A DNA stretch of 64,000 bases, taken from Streptomyces sp. MBT65 (GTDB lineage Bacteria; Actinomycetota; Actinomycetes; Streptomycetales; Streptomycetaceae). Made by a program: the position numbers and the translations under genes. The first letter of the stretch is position 1. Each line of letters opens with the position of its first letter. The notes under the pieces are model-generated. The model was not told the DNA's origin. It saw nothing but the letters and a program-made list of their open reading frames with translations, and ran no database searches. The stretch covers positions 1 to 64,000 of the forward strand of contig NZ_JAENRY010000001.1 in the NCBI RefSeq assembly GCF_016612545.1, in the 5' to 3' direction. This document shows positions 44,524 through 52,460 of this stretch, in pieces.

Positions 44524-45732
44524 ATGGCTGACGAGACGATCGGCATCGTCGGCGCCGGCATCGTGGGCCTCGCCACCGCCCGGGAGATCGCCCTGCGCCG
44601 CCCCGGCACCCGGGTCGTGGTCCTGGAGAAGGAAGTTGAAGTCGCCGTCCACCAGACCGGCCACAACTCCGGTGTCGTGCACGCCGGTATCTACTACGCG
44701 CCGGGCAGCCTCAAGGCCGACCTGTGCGTGCGCGGCGTGGCGATCCTGCGCGAGTACTGCCAGGACCGCGGGCTGCCGTACGACGAGATCGGCAAGCTCG
44801 TAGTCGCCGTACGCCAGGACGAGTTGGGCCGGATGGAGAACCTCTACGAGCGGGCCAGGAACAACCACGTGCCCGAACTCCGCAGGATCTCCCAGGCCGA
44901 GATCAAGGAGCTGGAACCCCACGCGGGCGGCATCGCGGCCCTGCACTCGCCACGCACCGCGATCACCGACTACCCGGCGATCGCCCGGGAGTTCGCCAAG
45001 GACATCGAGGCCTCCGGGGGAGAGGTGCGGCTCGGTTTCCCGGTCACGTCCATCACCACTGTGCCGGGTGGCATCGAGGTCGCATCGGGTCAACAGCGCG
45101 TCCTGGTAAGCCGGTTGATCCTCTGCGCGGGCCTCCACTCCGACGCCGTGGCCAAGCTCGCGCAGGACAAGAGGGAACCGAAGATCATCCCGTTCCGGGG
45201 TGAGTACATGCTCCTCAAGCCGGAGCGCACCCACCTGGTGCGCGGGCTCATCTACCCGGTGCCGGACCCCCGTTACCCCTTCCTCGGCGTGCACTTCACC
45301 CCGCGTGTCGACGGCAGCGTGGAGGTCGGCCCGAACGCCGTCCTGGCCCTGGCCCGGGAGGGCTACAAGCTCGGCCGCGTCTCGGTGAAGGACCTCGCCG
45401 GACTCGCCGCGTACCCCGGCTCCTGGAGGATGGCCGCCCAGCACTGGCGGACCGGCATCAAGGAGTACCGCGGCTCGCTGTCCGCGAAGGCCTTCATGAA
45501 GGACGCGAAGTCGTACGTCCCCGGTGTCGGCGTCGCCGACGTCGTACGCGGCGGAGCGGGCGTCCGCGCCCAGGCACTGGACCCCGACGGCACGCTCGTG
45601 GACGACTTCCGCATCCATCAGGTGGGCCGGATCACCGCCGTGCGCAACGCGCCCTCACCGGCCGCCACGGCGTCCATGGCGATCGCCGAGCACATCGTCG
45701 GCGCCGTGTTCGGCACCCCGTCCGCACCCTGA
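44524..45732 (+). CDS. lhgO: L-2-hydroxyglutarate oxidase LhgO
   Basis: A 402-residue FAD-dependent DAO-family oxidase. The dinucleotide motif GIVGAGIVGLATA (about 7-19) is followed by the LhgO signature HQTGHNSGVVHAGIYYAPGS (about 43-62) and, near the end, DVVRGGAGVRAQAL. It oxidises L-2-hydroxyglutarate to 2-oxoglutarate, passing electrons to quinone or oxygen. AGAGAGGAGG precedes the ATG. Its presence in a ring-degradation cluster suggests that L-2-hydroxyglutarate or a close 2-hydroxydicarboxylate arises in the pathway. Confidence 0.9.
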   Translation: MADETIGIVGAGIVGLATAREIALRRPGTRVVVLEKEVEVAVHQTGHNSGVVHAGIYYAPGSLKADLCVRGVAILREYCQDRGLPYDEIGKLVVAVRQDELGRMENLYERARNNHVPELRRISQAEIKELEPHAGGIAALHSPRTAITDYPAIAREFAKDIEASGGEVRLGFPVTSITTVPGGIEVASGQQRVLVSRLILCAGLHSDAVAKLAQDKREPKIIPFRGEYMLLKPERTHLVRGLIYPVPDPRYPFLGVHFTPRVDGSVEVGPNAVLALAREGYKLGRVSVKDLAGLAAYPGSWRMAAQHWRTGIKEYRGSLSAKAFMKDAKSYVPGVGVADVVRGGAGVRAQALDPDGTLVDDFRIHQVGRITAVRNAPSPAATASMAIAEHIVGAVFGTPSAP

Positions 45733-45824
45733 GAATGCCCTGCGTACAGCGGTGTTCCGCGCAACTACTGCTTGCGCTCCCAGCGCTCGGCAGGGCCCCG
45801 TCTCCCGCCTAGCGTTCCTTCCGT

Positions 45825-45860
45825 AAAGACCTTCGCAAAGACCTTCGTGAAGATCCTCGA
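45825..45860 (+). repeat. Three 12-nt tandem repeats upstream of the amidohydrolase gene
   Basis: AAAGACCTTCGC, AAAGACCTTCGT and GAAGATCCTCGA lie end to end, 17 nt before the ATG at 45878. They may form part of the untranslated leader or a binding site. Confidence 0.7.
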
Positions 45861-45877
45861 GAGAAAGAGTTCCGGAC

Positions 45878-46738
45878 ATGTTCGTTGTCGACACGCAGAT
45901 CCACATCTGGAAGGAAGAGACCCCGGACCGCCCCTGGGTCCCGGGCGCGCGGGAGCGCATCCGCCTCAACGGACACCGCGAGGACCCCTTCTCGTACGAG
46001 GAGGCCCTGGAGCTGATGGACGAGGCCGGCGTGAACCGGGCCCTGATCCTGCCGCCGTCCTGGGAGGGCGACCGTATCGACTACGCCCTGGAGGCCTGCG
46101 AGGCGCACCCCGACCGCTTCGGGATCATGGCGCGCATCCCCCAGAACAAGCCCGAGGAGGGCAAGGCGATGCTGGCGGACTTCGCGCAGAACCCGCATGT
46201 GAAGGGCACCCGCCTCACCTTCCACCGGCCGCAGGACCGCAACTGGATGATCGACGGCACCAACGACTGGTACTGGCCGGTCGCCGAGGAACTGCGCATC
46301 CCGACGATGGTCCACGCACCCATCTGGAAGCGGGAGTTGGGCGAGATCGCCGCCAAGCACCCCGAGCTGAAGATCATCATCGACCACATGGGCATCATGG
46401 CCCGCTGCGTCGACGACGCGATCGGCTACTGGGTCTCGGAGACCGCCGACCTGGCCGCCCACCCCAACATCTATGTGAAGGTCTCGGCGCTCCCCGGCTA
46501 CTCCACGCAGCCCTTCCCGAACAACAACATCCAGAAGTACGTGCGCGAGATGGTCGACAAGATGGGCCCGCAGCGCTGCTTCTACGGCACCGACATCACC
46601 CGGCTGCTCGGGCACGGCATCACCTACACCGACACGATCGAGCAGTTCACCAAGCACTGGGACTTCACGCCCGAGGAGCTTGAATGGATCATGGGCCGCG
46701 GTATCTCCGAGGTCCTGAACTGGCCGATCGAGGGCTGA
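45878..46738 (+). CDS. Amidohydrolase-2 family (TIM-barrel) hydrolase
   Basis: A 286-residue enzyme of the amidohydrolase superfamily branch that includes 2-pyrone-4,6-dicarboxylate lactonase (LigI), 4-oxalomesaconate hydratase LigJ and ACMSD. The first-strand motif is DTQIHIW (HxH variant with Gln-Ile between Thr and His), barrel motifs IIIDHMGIMAR (about 168) and the final Asp in CFYGTDITRLL (about 242). Length fits LigI (about 290). The reaction may be lactone hydrolysis or decarboxylation of a ring-derived acid. It stands 13 nt upstream of the TPP gene. Confidence 0.82.
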   Translation: MFVVDTQIHIWKEETPDRPWVPGARERIRLNGHREDPFSYEEALELMDEAGVNRALILPPSWEGDRIDYALEACEAHPDRFGIMARIPQNKPEEGKAMLADFAQNPHVKGTRLTFHRPQDRNWMIDGTNDWYWPVAEELRIPTMVHAPIWKRELGEIAAKHPELKIIIDHMGIMARCVDDAIGYWVSETADLAAHPNIYVKVSALPGYSTQPFPNNNIQKYVREMVDKMGPQRCFYGTDITRLLGHGITYTDTIEQFTKHWDFTPEELEWIMGRGISEVLNWPIEG

Positions 46739-46751
46739 GGAAGCACGAGAG

Positions 46752-48464
46752 ATGACCGACACCACCACATCCCCGGGCGCCGACGGCGGCGACGCTCTCG
46801 TCACCGCCTTCAACGCCGTCGGCGCCGACTACATCTTCTGTTCGTCGGGCTCCGAATGGGCCCCCGTCTGGGAGTCCCTGGCCCGCCGCCACCGCGACGG
46901 ACTGCCCTGCCCGCAGTACCTGGACCTGACCCACGAGACCGTCGCCGTCGGCATGGCCACCGGCTACGGACTCGTCAAGCGCCGGCCGCAGGGCGTGCTC
47001 CTGCACGCGGCCCCCGGACTGCTCCAGGGTTCGATGGCCGTGCACGGGGCGCTGCTCGCGGGCGTCCCGATGGTCGTCAGCTCCTCCGAGTCCACGACGT
47101 ATGGCGACGGCCCCGGCCAGGACCCCGGCGGCCAGTGGTACCGCAACCTGTCCATCGTCGGCGGCCCGCACCAGATCGCGCAGCCCTTCACGAAGTGGTC
47201 CAACGAGGCCGCCAGCGTCCACACCCTTCCTACGATGGTGACCCGGGCGGCGGAACTGGCCTGGCGCGCTCCGGCGGGACCGGCGTACCTCAACGTCCCG
47301 CTGGAGATCCTCCTGGAGGAGTGGGACGGCCGCGAGGCCAAGCCGATCGTCGCCCCGGGTTCCACGCACAGTTCGCCCGAAGAGGTCGACCCGGTCGCCC
47401 AGTTGATCCGCGAGGCCTCCAACCCCGTCATCGTCACCGAGACGGCCGGGCGGGAGGCGGGCGGCTTCGAGGCCCTCGTCGCCTTCGCCGAGGCGTGGAA
47501 CATCCCCGTAGTCGAGCCCGACTCGGCGGTCTGCGGCAATTTCCCGCGCACCCACCCGCTCCACGCCGGCAGCGACATCGGCCCGTGGATGGACACGGCG
47601 GATCTGATCCTTCTGGTCAACTGCCGAGCCCCCTTCTACCCGCCGTCGCGTCGCCCCTCCAAGGCGACGGTCGTCGTCATCGACGAGGTGCCGCAGCGCC
47701 CGCACGTCGTCTACCAAGTCCTTTTCGCCGACGCGTACTTGGAAGGCAACGTCGCCAACACCCTGCGCCAGCTGACCAAGCGGGCGAAGGACCTCGACAC
47801 GGCGGCGGTCGGGGTGCGCCGCGCCGCCCAGGAGCAGCGGCACGCCGACGAGAAGTCCGCCATCGCCGCGGCCGAGGCGAAGGCCTCCCAGGCCGCCGAG
47901 GGCATCGACCCGGTGCTCGTCGCCGCGACCCTGCGCAAGCTGCTGGAGGGCCGGGACGGAATCGTCGTCGACGAGACCATCACCCACAGCCGCGTCGTGA
48001 AGCGCCATGTCCAAACCGCCGACCCCGACTCGTACTTCTACGTCCAGGGCGGCCTCGGGCAAGGCATCGCGGTCGCCCTCGGCGTCAAACTCGCCGCAAA
48101 AGAACGCCCGGTGGTCCTCACCATCGGCGACGGCGCCTTCACCTACAACCCGGTCATCCAGTCGTACGACGCCTCGAACGCCTATGAACTCCCGCTGCTG
48201 ATCGTGGTGTTCAACAACCGCGTCTACAAGTCGATGAACCTCAACCACCGCAGGTTCTACCCCGAGGGCGCCGCCGCCGACACCGGCGAGTGGCTCGGCA
48301 CCGATCTGCGCCGGCTGCCCCGACTCGCCGCGTTCGCCGAGCCGTTCGGGATGCACACCGAGACGGTCGACGCACCCGAGGCTCTCGCGCCCGCGCTGGA
48401 GCGTGCGCTCAAGGCCGTGACGGAGGGCACCACCGCCGTCGTCGACGTCCTCGTCACCCGCTGA
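46752..48464 (+). CDS. TPP-dependent enzyme (acetolactate synthase/benzoylformate decarboxylase-like)
   Basis: A 570-residue three-domain thiamine-diphosphate enzyme. The PYR-domain catalytic Glu is Glu62 in LTHETVAVG. The PP domain carries the GDG...NN motif: TIGDGAFTYNPVIQ (about 457-470) and VVFNNRVYKSMNL. It decarboxylates or ligates a 2-oxo acid. The flanking Ldh-family dehydrogenase (makes 2-oxo acids) and aldehyde dehydrogenase suggest decarboxylation to an aldehyde rather than acetolactate formation. There is no ilvN-type small subunit, which also argues against biosynthetic acetolactate synthase. Confidence 0.87.
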   Translation: MTDTTTSPGADGGDALVTAFNAVGADYIFCSSGSEWAPVWESLARRHRDGLPCPQYLDLTHETVAVGMATGYGLVKRRPQGVLLHAAPGLLQGSMAVHGALLAGVPMVVSSSESTTYGDGPGQDPGGQWYRNLSIVGGPHQIAQPFTKWSNEAASVHTLPTMVTRAAELAWRAPAGPAYLNVPLEILLEEWDGREAKPIVAPGSTHSSPEEVDPVAQLIREASNPVIVTETAGREAGGFEALVAFAEAWNIPVVEPDSAVCGNFPRTHPLHAGSDIGPWMDTADLILLVNCRAPFYPPSRRPSKATVVVIDEVPQRPHVVYQVLFADAYLEGNVANTLRQLTKRAKDLDTAAVGVRRAAQEQRHADEKSAIAAAEAKASQAAEGIDPVLVAATLRKLLEGRDGIVVDETITHSRVVKRHVQTADPDSYFYVQGGLGQGIAVALGVKLAAKERPVVLTIGDGAFTYNPVIQSYDASNAYELPLLIVVFNNRVYKSMNLNHRRFYPEGAAADTGEWLGTDLRRLPRLAAFAEPFGMHTETVDAPEALAPALERALKAVTEGTTAVVDVLVTR

Positions 48465-48485
48465 ACCAGGAAGGCATCCGCCACC

Positions 48486-49565
48486 ATGTCCGACACCGCA
48501 ACGCCCAAGCCGGGCAAGGTACTTGTCGCCGCCGACGACCTGCGCACCTTCTCCGCCGCACTCCTGGAGAAGGGCGGCCTGAACGCCGAGCAGGCGCGCA
48601 CCACCGCCGACGTGTTCGTGTGGGCCGCGCTGCGCGGCGTCGACTCGCACGGCATCGCACGCGTCCCCGCCTACCTGGAGCTGCTCGCCAAGGGCGTGGC
48701 CAACCCCGACGCCGACATCACGATCGAGTCCACCGCCCCGGCCGCCGCCGTCCTGGACGCCGACCGCGCCCCGGGCCCGGTGGCCCTCAGTGCCGCTGCC
48801 GGCGAGGCGGTAACCCGGGCCAGGATCAATGGAGTTGCCGCTGTCGGCGTGCGCCGTACGGTGCACACCGGCGCCATCGGCTACTACGTGTCGAAGATCG
48901 CCGAGCAGGGTCTGGTCGGCATCGGCTATGTCGCCGGGATGCCCAACATGGGCTACACCGGCGTCAAGGGCGCGGCCGTGGCGACCAGCCCGCTCGCCAT
49001 CGCGGTACCGGCCGACGCCCACGCACCCCTGCTCCTCGACATGGCCACCGCGACCATCGCCCTGGGCAAGATCCGCCAGGCGAAGGCGAGCGGTACCCCG
49101 CTGCCCGAGGGTGCGGCGGCCACCGCCGACGGCACCCCGACCACCGATCCCGAACTGGCCGTCATGCCCCTGCCGTTGGGCGGCGCCAAGGGCTCCGGGA
49201 TGTCCCTCGCCTTCGAACTGCTCACCAGCGTGCTGGTCGGGGCGCCGATCTTCGCCGCCTTCCACTCGGACGACCCCCAGGGCCGCAAGCACCGCCAGAA
49301 CGCGCTGCTCATCGCGCTCGACCCGGCGGCCTTCGGTGACCCGGACGCCTTCACCGCGGCGGTCGACGGAACGCTGGCCACCCTCAAGCGACTGCCGCCG
49401 GCGGACGGCGCGGAGGGCGTCTTCTATCCCGGTGAGCGCAGCGCGGCGGTCGCCGAGGGGCGGGGTGCGAAGGGCATCCCCGTCGCGCCCAAGGTCTGGC
49501 GCGAACTGACCGAGGCGGCAGCGAAGTTCGGCCTCACGCCGCCGGAGCCGGTGCCCTCGGCCTGA
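48486..49565 (+). CDS. Ldh-family (malate/L-lactate/ureidoglycolate) dehydrogenase
   Basis: A 359-residue NAD(P)-dependent dehydrogenase of the YlbC/ComC (Ldh_2) family, unrelated to Rossmann-fold malate dehydrogenases. The catalytic His region is GVDSHGIARVPAYLE (His near 57). PLPLGGAKGSGMSLAFELL (about 225-243) is the characteristic conserved segment. The family oxidises 2-hydroxy acids or reduces imino/2-oxo acids. It is the last gene of the island, 21 nt after the TPP gene and followed by a strong hairpin. Confidence 0.88.
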   Translation: MSDTATPKPGKVLVAADDLRTFSAALLEKGGLNAEQARTTADVFVWAALRGVDSHGIARVPAYLELLAKGVANPDADITIESTAPAAAVLDADRAPGPVALSAAAGEAVTRARINGVAAVGVRRTVHTGAIGYYVSKIAEQGLVGIGYVAGMPNMGYTGVKGAAVATSPLAIAVPADAHAPLLLDMATATIALGKIRQAKASGTPLPEGAAATADGTPTTDPELAVMPLPLGGAKGSGMSLAFELLTSVLVGAPIFAAFHSDDPQGRKHRQNALLIALDPAAFGDPDAFTAAVDGTLATLKRLPPADGAEGVFYPGERSAAVAEGRGAKGIPVAPKVWRELTEAAAKFGLTPPEPVPSA

Positions 49566-49574
49566 CCCGGCAGG

Positions 49575-49617
49575 ACTTCGCCGACTGTCCGAGGAGGGGG
49601 AGGGCGGTCGGCGAAGT
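49575..49617. terminator. Terminator closing the catabolic island
   Basis: Perfect 11-bp arms ACTTCGCCGAC (49575-49585) and GTCGGCGAAGT (49607-49617) with a 21-nt loop, between convergent genes ending at 49565 and 49644. Confidence 0.7.
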
Positions 49618-49643
49618 ACGTTGTCCGGCAGCGGAATTCGAGT

Positions 49644-50579
49644 TCAGGCCGAGCCCACGGCTTCCCGTACCTGACGGGCGATCAGGGCGTAGGAGTGCAG
49701 GGCTCGTTCGTCGTCCGTGCCGTCGTAGCCGTGGTCGGCCCCGGCGACATCGACGTGCTCGACCAGGGCGCCAGCCGTCCGTAGCCGCTCGGCGTAGGCG
49801 ACGCCTTCGGCTTTGAGGAGGTCGTACTCGGCCGTGATGACCAGGGCCGGGGCGATGCCCTTCAGGTCCGCGGTGTCCGACGGATGGGCGGGCGACACCA
49901 GCCGGTCGGCACGCACGCTCGGATCCGGGACGTACGACGTGTCGAAGACCTCCGCCATCCAGGGCCGCAGCACGGGCTTGGCGATGGCGGAGCGCTTGTC
50001 CTTCGCGCTGGTCGCGAGGTCCAGCGGGGGATAGTGCAGCACCTGGAGCGCGATCGAGGGACCGCCCTCCTCCAGGGCCTGCCGGGCCACCGCCGCCGCG
50101 AGTCCGCCTCCGGCACTCTGCCCGCCCACGGTGAGCCGGTCGCCGTCCCAGCCCTGCTCCCCGCCGTGCTCCGCGATCCACCGGACCACCTCGAAGGCCT
50201 GCCGGGGCGGTGCGGGGAAGGGGTGCTGCGGTGCGACGACATAGTCGACGTTGACCACGACGACGCCCGCCTCCGCCGCGAGGAATCGGCACAGGGGGTC
50301 GTCGAGTTCGGTCAGCGGAACGACGTAACCACCGCCGTGGAAGTTCACGTGCACCGGCGGAGGAGGACCCTCTCCGGCCGGCAGATACACCGTGGCGCGC
50401 GCCGGAGCGACGCTGGTCGGGATCGTCAACTCCCTTGTCCGGCGCGGGAAATCAGGAAACCGCTGATGCGAGGAGGCGGCGGAGCCGCGCCCGCTCGGGC
50501 GCCGGTCGGCCAGCACGGAGAGACGCTGCAGGGACTTGGCGGCGAAGGCGGCCACCGCGGGCCGGGCCAGAACGGACAT
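49644..50579 (-). CDS. HSL-type (GDSAG-like) alpha/beta hydrolase esterase
   Basis: A 311-residue esterase of the hormone-sensitive-lipase family (alpha/beta hydrolase fold-3). The oxyanion motif is VNFHGGGYV (about 80), nucleophile Ser in VGGQSAGGGLA (about 155), acid Asp in ITAEYDLL and His in GADHGYDG (about 285). There is no signal peptide. ATG 50579 with ATGGAG upstream. It is convergent with the catabolic island and probably independent of it. Confidence 0.88.
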   Translation of the reverse strand: MSVLARPAVAAFAAKSLQRLSVLADRRPSGRGSAASSHQRFPDFPRRTRELTIPTSVAPARATVYLPAGEGPPPPVHVNFHGGGYVVPLTELDDPLCRFLAAEAGVVVVNVDYVVAPQHPFPAPPRQAFEVVRWIAEHGGEQGWDGDRLTVGGQSAGGGLAAAVARQALEEGGPSIALQVLHYPPLDLATSAKDKRSAIAKPVLRPWMAEVFDTSYVPDPSVRADRLVSPAHPSDTADLKGIAPALVITAEYDLLKAEGVAYAERLRTAGALVEHVDVAGADHGYDGTDDERALHSYALIARQVREAVGSA

Positions 50580-50833
50580 GCCGCTCCATTCGTGATGCGT
50601 GGAGTCGCGCGACGGGGGAGCCCGGTCGCCAGGATGACGGGGGTCGCTCGCCAGGTTTTCAATCGACAGGATTCCTGGCGATGGGTACGGCGACGATAAC
50701 ACGGGCGTATGGCGAGCGGACGGTGTGATCGGCGCTGTTGAGGGGGCGTCCCTCGTGGTGCCGCGTCGGCCTGCGCGGTGGGCGTCGGGGCGGCCAGGGG
50801 CGTCCGCGCGGAGGAACGAAGGCGGCCGGACTC

Positions 50834-51847
50834 TCAGTGGTGCCGGACGGGCCCGTCGTGTTGACCGTGTTCACAGCACGGCCCGTGCGGTGCGACGGAC
50901 GGAGCCGGCGTGGCCGGGGCCTGAGCCGCCTGAGCCGTCACGCACGCCGCGTGCTGTGCGGTCTCGAGCATCTCCTCGCTGTCGGTCGCGGCGTCCGCCA
51001 GGCTCGCGCAGCACAGGACGAGCAGCGCGGCGCCCGCGACGAACGGCAGCGCCCGGCGCGGGGGAGGTGGCGCGAGCAGTGCCCGCACCCGCTGCGGTAC
51101 CGCTCCGCCGGTCGCGGCCAGTGCCGGGCGGGGACGGCTCGCCGAGGTGGCGAGCGCGGCACGGCCCACGGCATGCGCGACGACCGTACGGTCGCCGACG
51201 CGCACCGCCGCCTCCTCGTCGGCCCAGCGCTCCAGGGCGAATCCGCCCGCGGTGGACAGCGGTCGTAGCAAGGGATTCGCGGCGGAACAGAGCCGCCAGA
51301 GGGTCTGGAAGAGGTGGTGCCGGCCGTGCAGATGTGCGCGCTCGTGGGCGAGGAGGGCCTCGCGTTCGCGGTCGTTCAGGCAGCGCAGCATGCCGCGCGA
51401 CACCACGATCCGGCCGGGCGTCCCCGGCAGCGCGAACGCCTCCGGCAACTCCATGTCCAGGACGGCCAACTCCGTGTCGCCGGGCAGCAGTCGGCACTCG
51501 CGGCGGGCCCAGCGCAGATGCCGCAGCTGACGTACGGCGGCGACGGTGAGACCTGTGAGGGACGCGAGGAGGGCGAGTGCGGCGGCCGCGGCGACCGTGA
51601 GGTAGACCGGGTCGGAGGCGCGCACGGCCGCGACCGACCAACTGCCCTCCTCGGCGACCTCGGGGATCTGCACCAGTCCGGCGAACGCCAGCAACGCCAG
51701 CGAACCCAGCCAGCCCAGCGACGCCACCAGCGCGCCGGAGGCCAGCGACCAGGCGGCCGGGCGCGGCGCCAGCCTGTGGGCGGCGCGGGGTGCGAACACC
51801 GCGAGGACCATGGTGATCAGGAGGGGGACGTACACGCTGATCAGCAC
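50834..51847 (-). CDS. M56 (BlaR1-like) membrane metallopeptidase
   Basis: A 337-residue membrane protease. Hydrophobic segments lie at the N-terminus (about 1-20), 35-60, 75-105 and near 270-290. The zinc motif HExxH is HERAH (LLAHERAHLHGRHH, about 190), with RWADEEAAV supplying the third ligand region. The C-terminal tail is Cys/His-rich (PHGPCCEHGQHDG). It follows the BlaI gene by 4 nt. In such pairs the peptidase cleaves BlaI after a signal, although this protein lacks the penicillin-binding sensor of true BlaR1. Confidence 0.85.
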   Translation of the reverse strand: MLISVYVPLLITMVLAVFAPRAAHRLAPRPAAWSLASGALVASLGWLGSLALLAFAGLVQIPEVAEEGSWSVAAVRASDPVYLTVAAAAALALLASLTGLTVAAVRQLRHLRWARRECRLLPGDTELAVLDMELPEAFALPGTPGRIVVSRGMLRCLNDREREALLAHERAHLHGRHHLFQTLWRLCSAANPLLRPLSTAGGFALERWADEEAAVRVGDRTVVAHAVGRAALATSASRPRPALAATGGAVPQRVRALLAPPPPRRALPFVAGAALLVLCCASLADAATDSEEMLETAQHAACVTAQAAQAPATPAPSVAPHGPCCEHGQHDGPVRHH

Positions 51848-51851
51848 CGGA

Positions 51852-52286
51852 TCACGGTCCTTCGACGGCGTGGTCGCTGCGGTCGGCGTGCTGCGCCTCG
51901 TCGTGCCCGGAGAGCAGTCGGTGCAGCAACTGCTCGTCCTGCGCGGAGAGTTCGGAGACGAAACGGGTGAGCACCGCCTCGCGGTCGGTGCCGTGCTCGA
52001 GCAGGGAGCGCATCCGGTCCGCGGTGTGGGTCGCCTCGTCCCGGGCCGGCGCGAACGCGTATCCGCGGCCCGCGCGGTGCCGGACGAGCATCCCCTTGTC
52101 GTACAGGCGCGACAGGATCGTCAGCACGGTGGTGTACGCGAGGTCTCCCGGCAGCCGCTCCCTGACCTGGCGCGCGGTCTGTGGCCCGTCGGCCCCGTAG
52201 AGGGCGGCGAGAACGCCGTTCTCCAGCTCACCGCGCGCCCGCCTGCCGGACGTCGCACCGGGCTCGTCGCTCCTCCGGTCCTGCAC
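51852..52286 (-). CDS. BlaI/MecI/CopY-family repressor
   Basis: A 144-residue penicillinase-repressor-family protein. The winged helix (about 15-85) reads RARGELENGVLAALYGADGP, ARQVRERLPGDLAYTTVLTI and GMLVRHRAGRGYAFAPA; the C-terminal helices (about 95-130) dimerise. GTG 52286. Twin TACATGTTGTA palindromes 99-135 bp upstream are classical BlaI-type boxes. They lie in the gap shared with the divergent glycosyltransferase gene, so BlaI probably controls both directions. Confidence 0.9.
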   Translation of the reverse strand: MQDRRSDEPGATSGRRARGELENGVLAALYGADGPQTARQVRERLPGDLAYTTVLTILSRLYDKGMLVRHRAGRGYAFAPARDEATHTADRMRSLLEHGTDREAVLTRFVSELSAQDEQLLHRLLSGHDEAQHADRSDHAVEGP

Positions 52287-52384
52287 TGTTCACCCCACCG
52301 CCTTCCGCCGCTCGACGGCCCAGCCTACCCGTCGACCTACTACGGCCTGTAGAAGTGCGCCAAGGGCTTTGCGAACCCGATCTC

Positions 52385-52421
52385 CTACATGTTGTACGAG
52401 CTTAACTACTACATGTTGTAG
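52385..52421. promoter_or_regulatory. Two BlaI boxes
   Basis: CTACATGTTGTAC (52385-52397) and CTACATGTTGTAG (52409-52421) begin 24 bp apart in the BlaI/glycosyltransferase gap. A degenerate third copy, CTACTACGGCCTGTAG, lies at about 52337-52352. The right-hand box is 40 bp before the ATG at 52461. Confidence 0.75.
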
Positions 52422-52460
52422 AGTTTCGCCGCTCCACTCCATCTGCGGAGGAAAAAGCCC

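Noticed and set aside
42310..45618. A 1102-codon open frame on the minus strand
   Set aside because: It lies antisense to well-supported genes (MetE-like, ALDH, LhgO), has no family resemblance and is typical of shadow frames in GC-rich DNA.
46752..48464. Biosynthetic acetolactate synthase large subunit
   Set aside because: No small-subunit gene, no branched-chain amino acid genes nearby, and a catabolic context with Ldh and ALDH.
46689..49292. An 867-codon open frame on the minus strand
   Set aside because: Antisense to the TPP enzyme and Ldh genes; composition is Gly/Val/Arg/Asp repeats without any motif.
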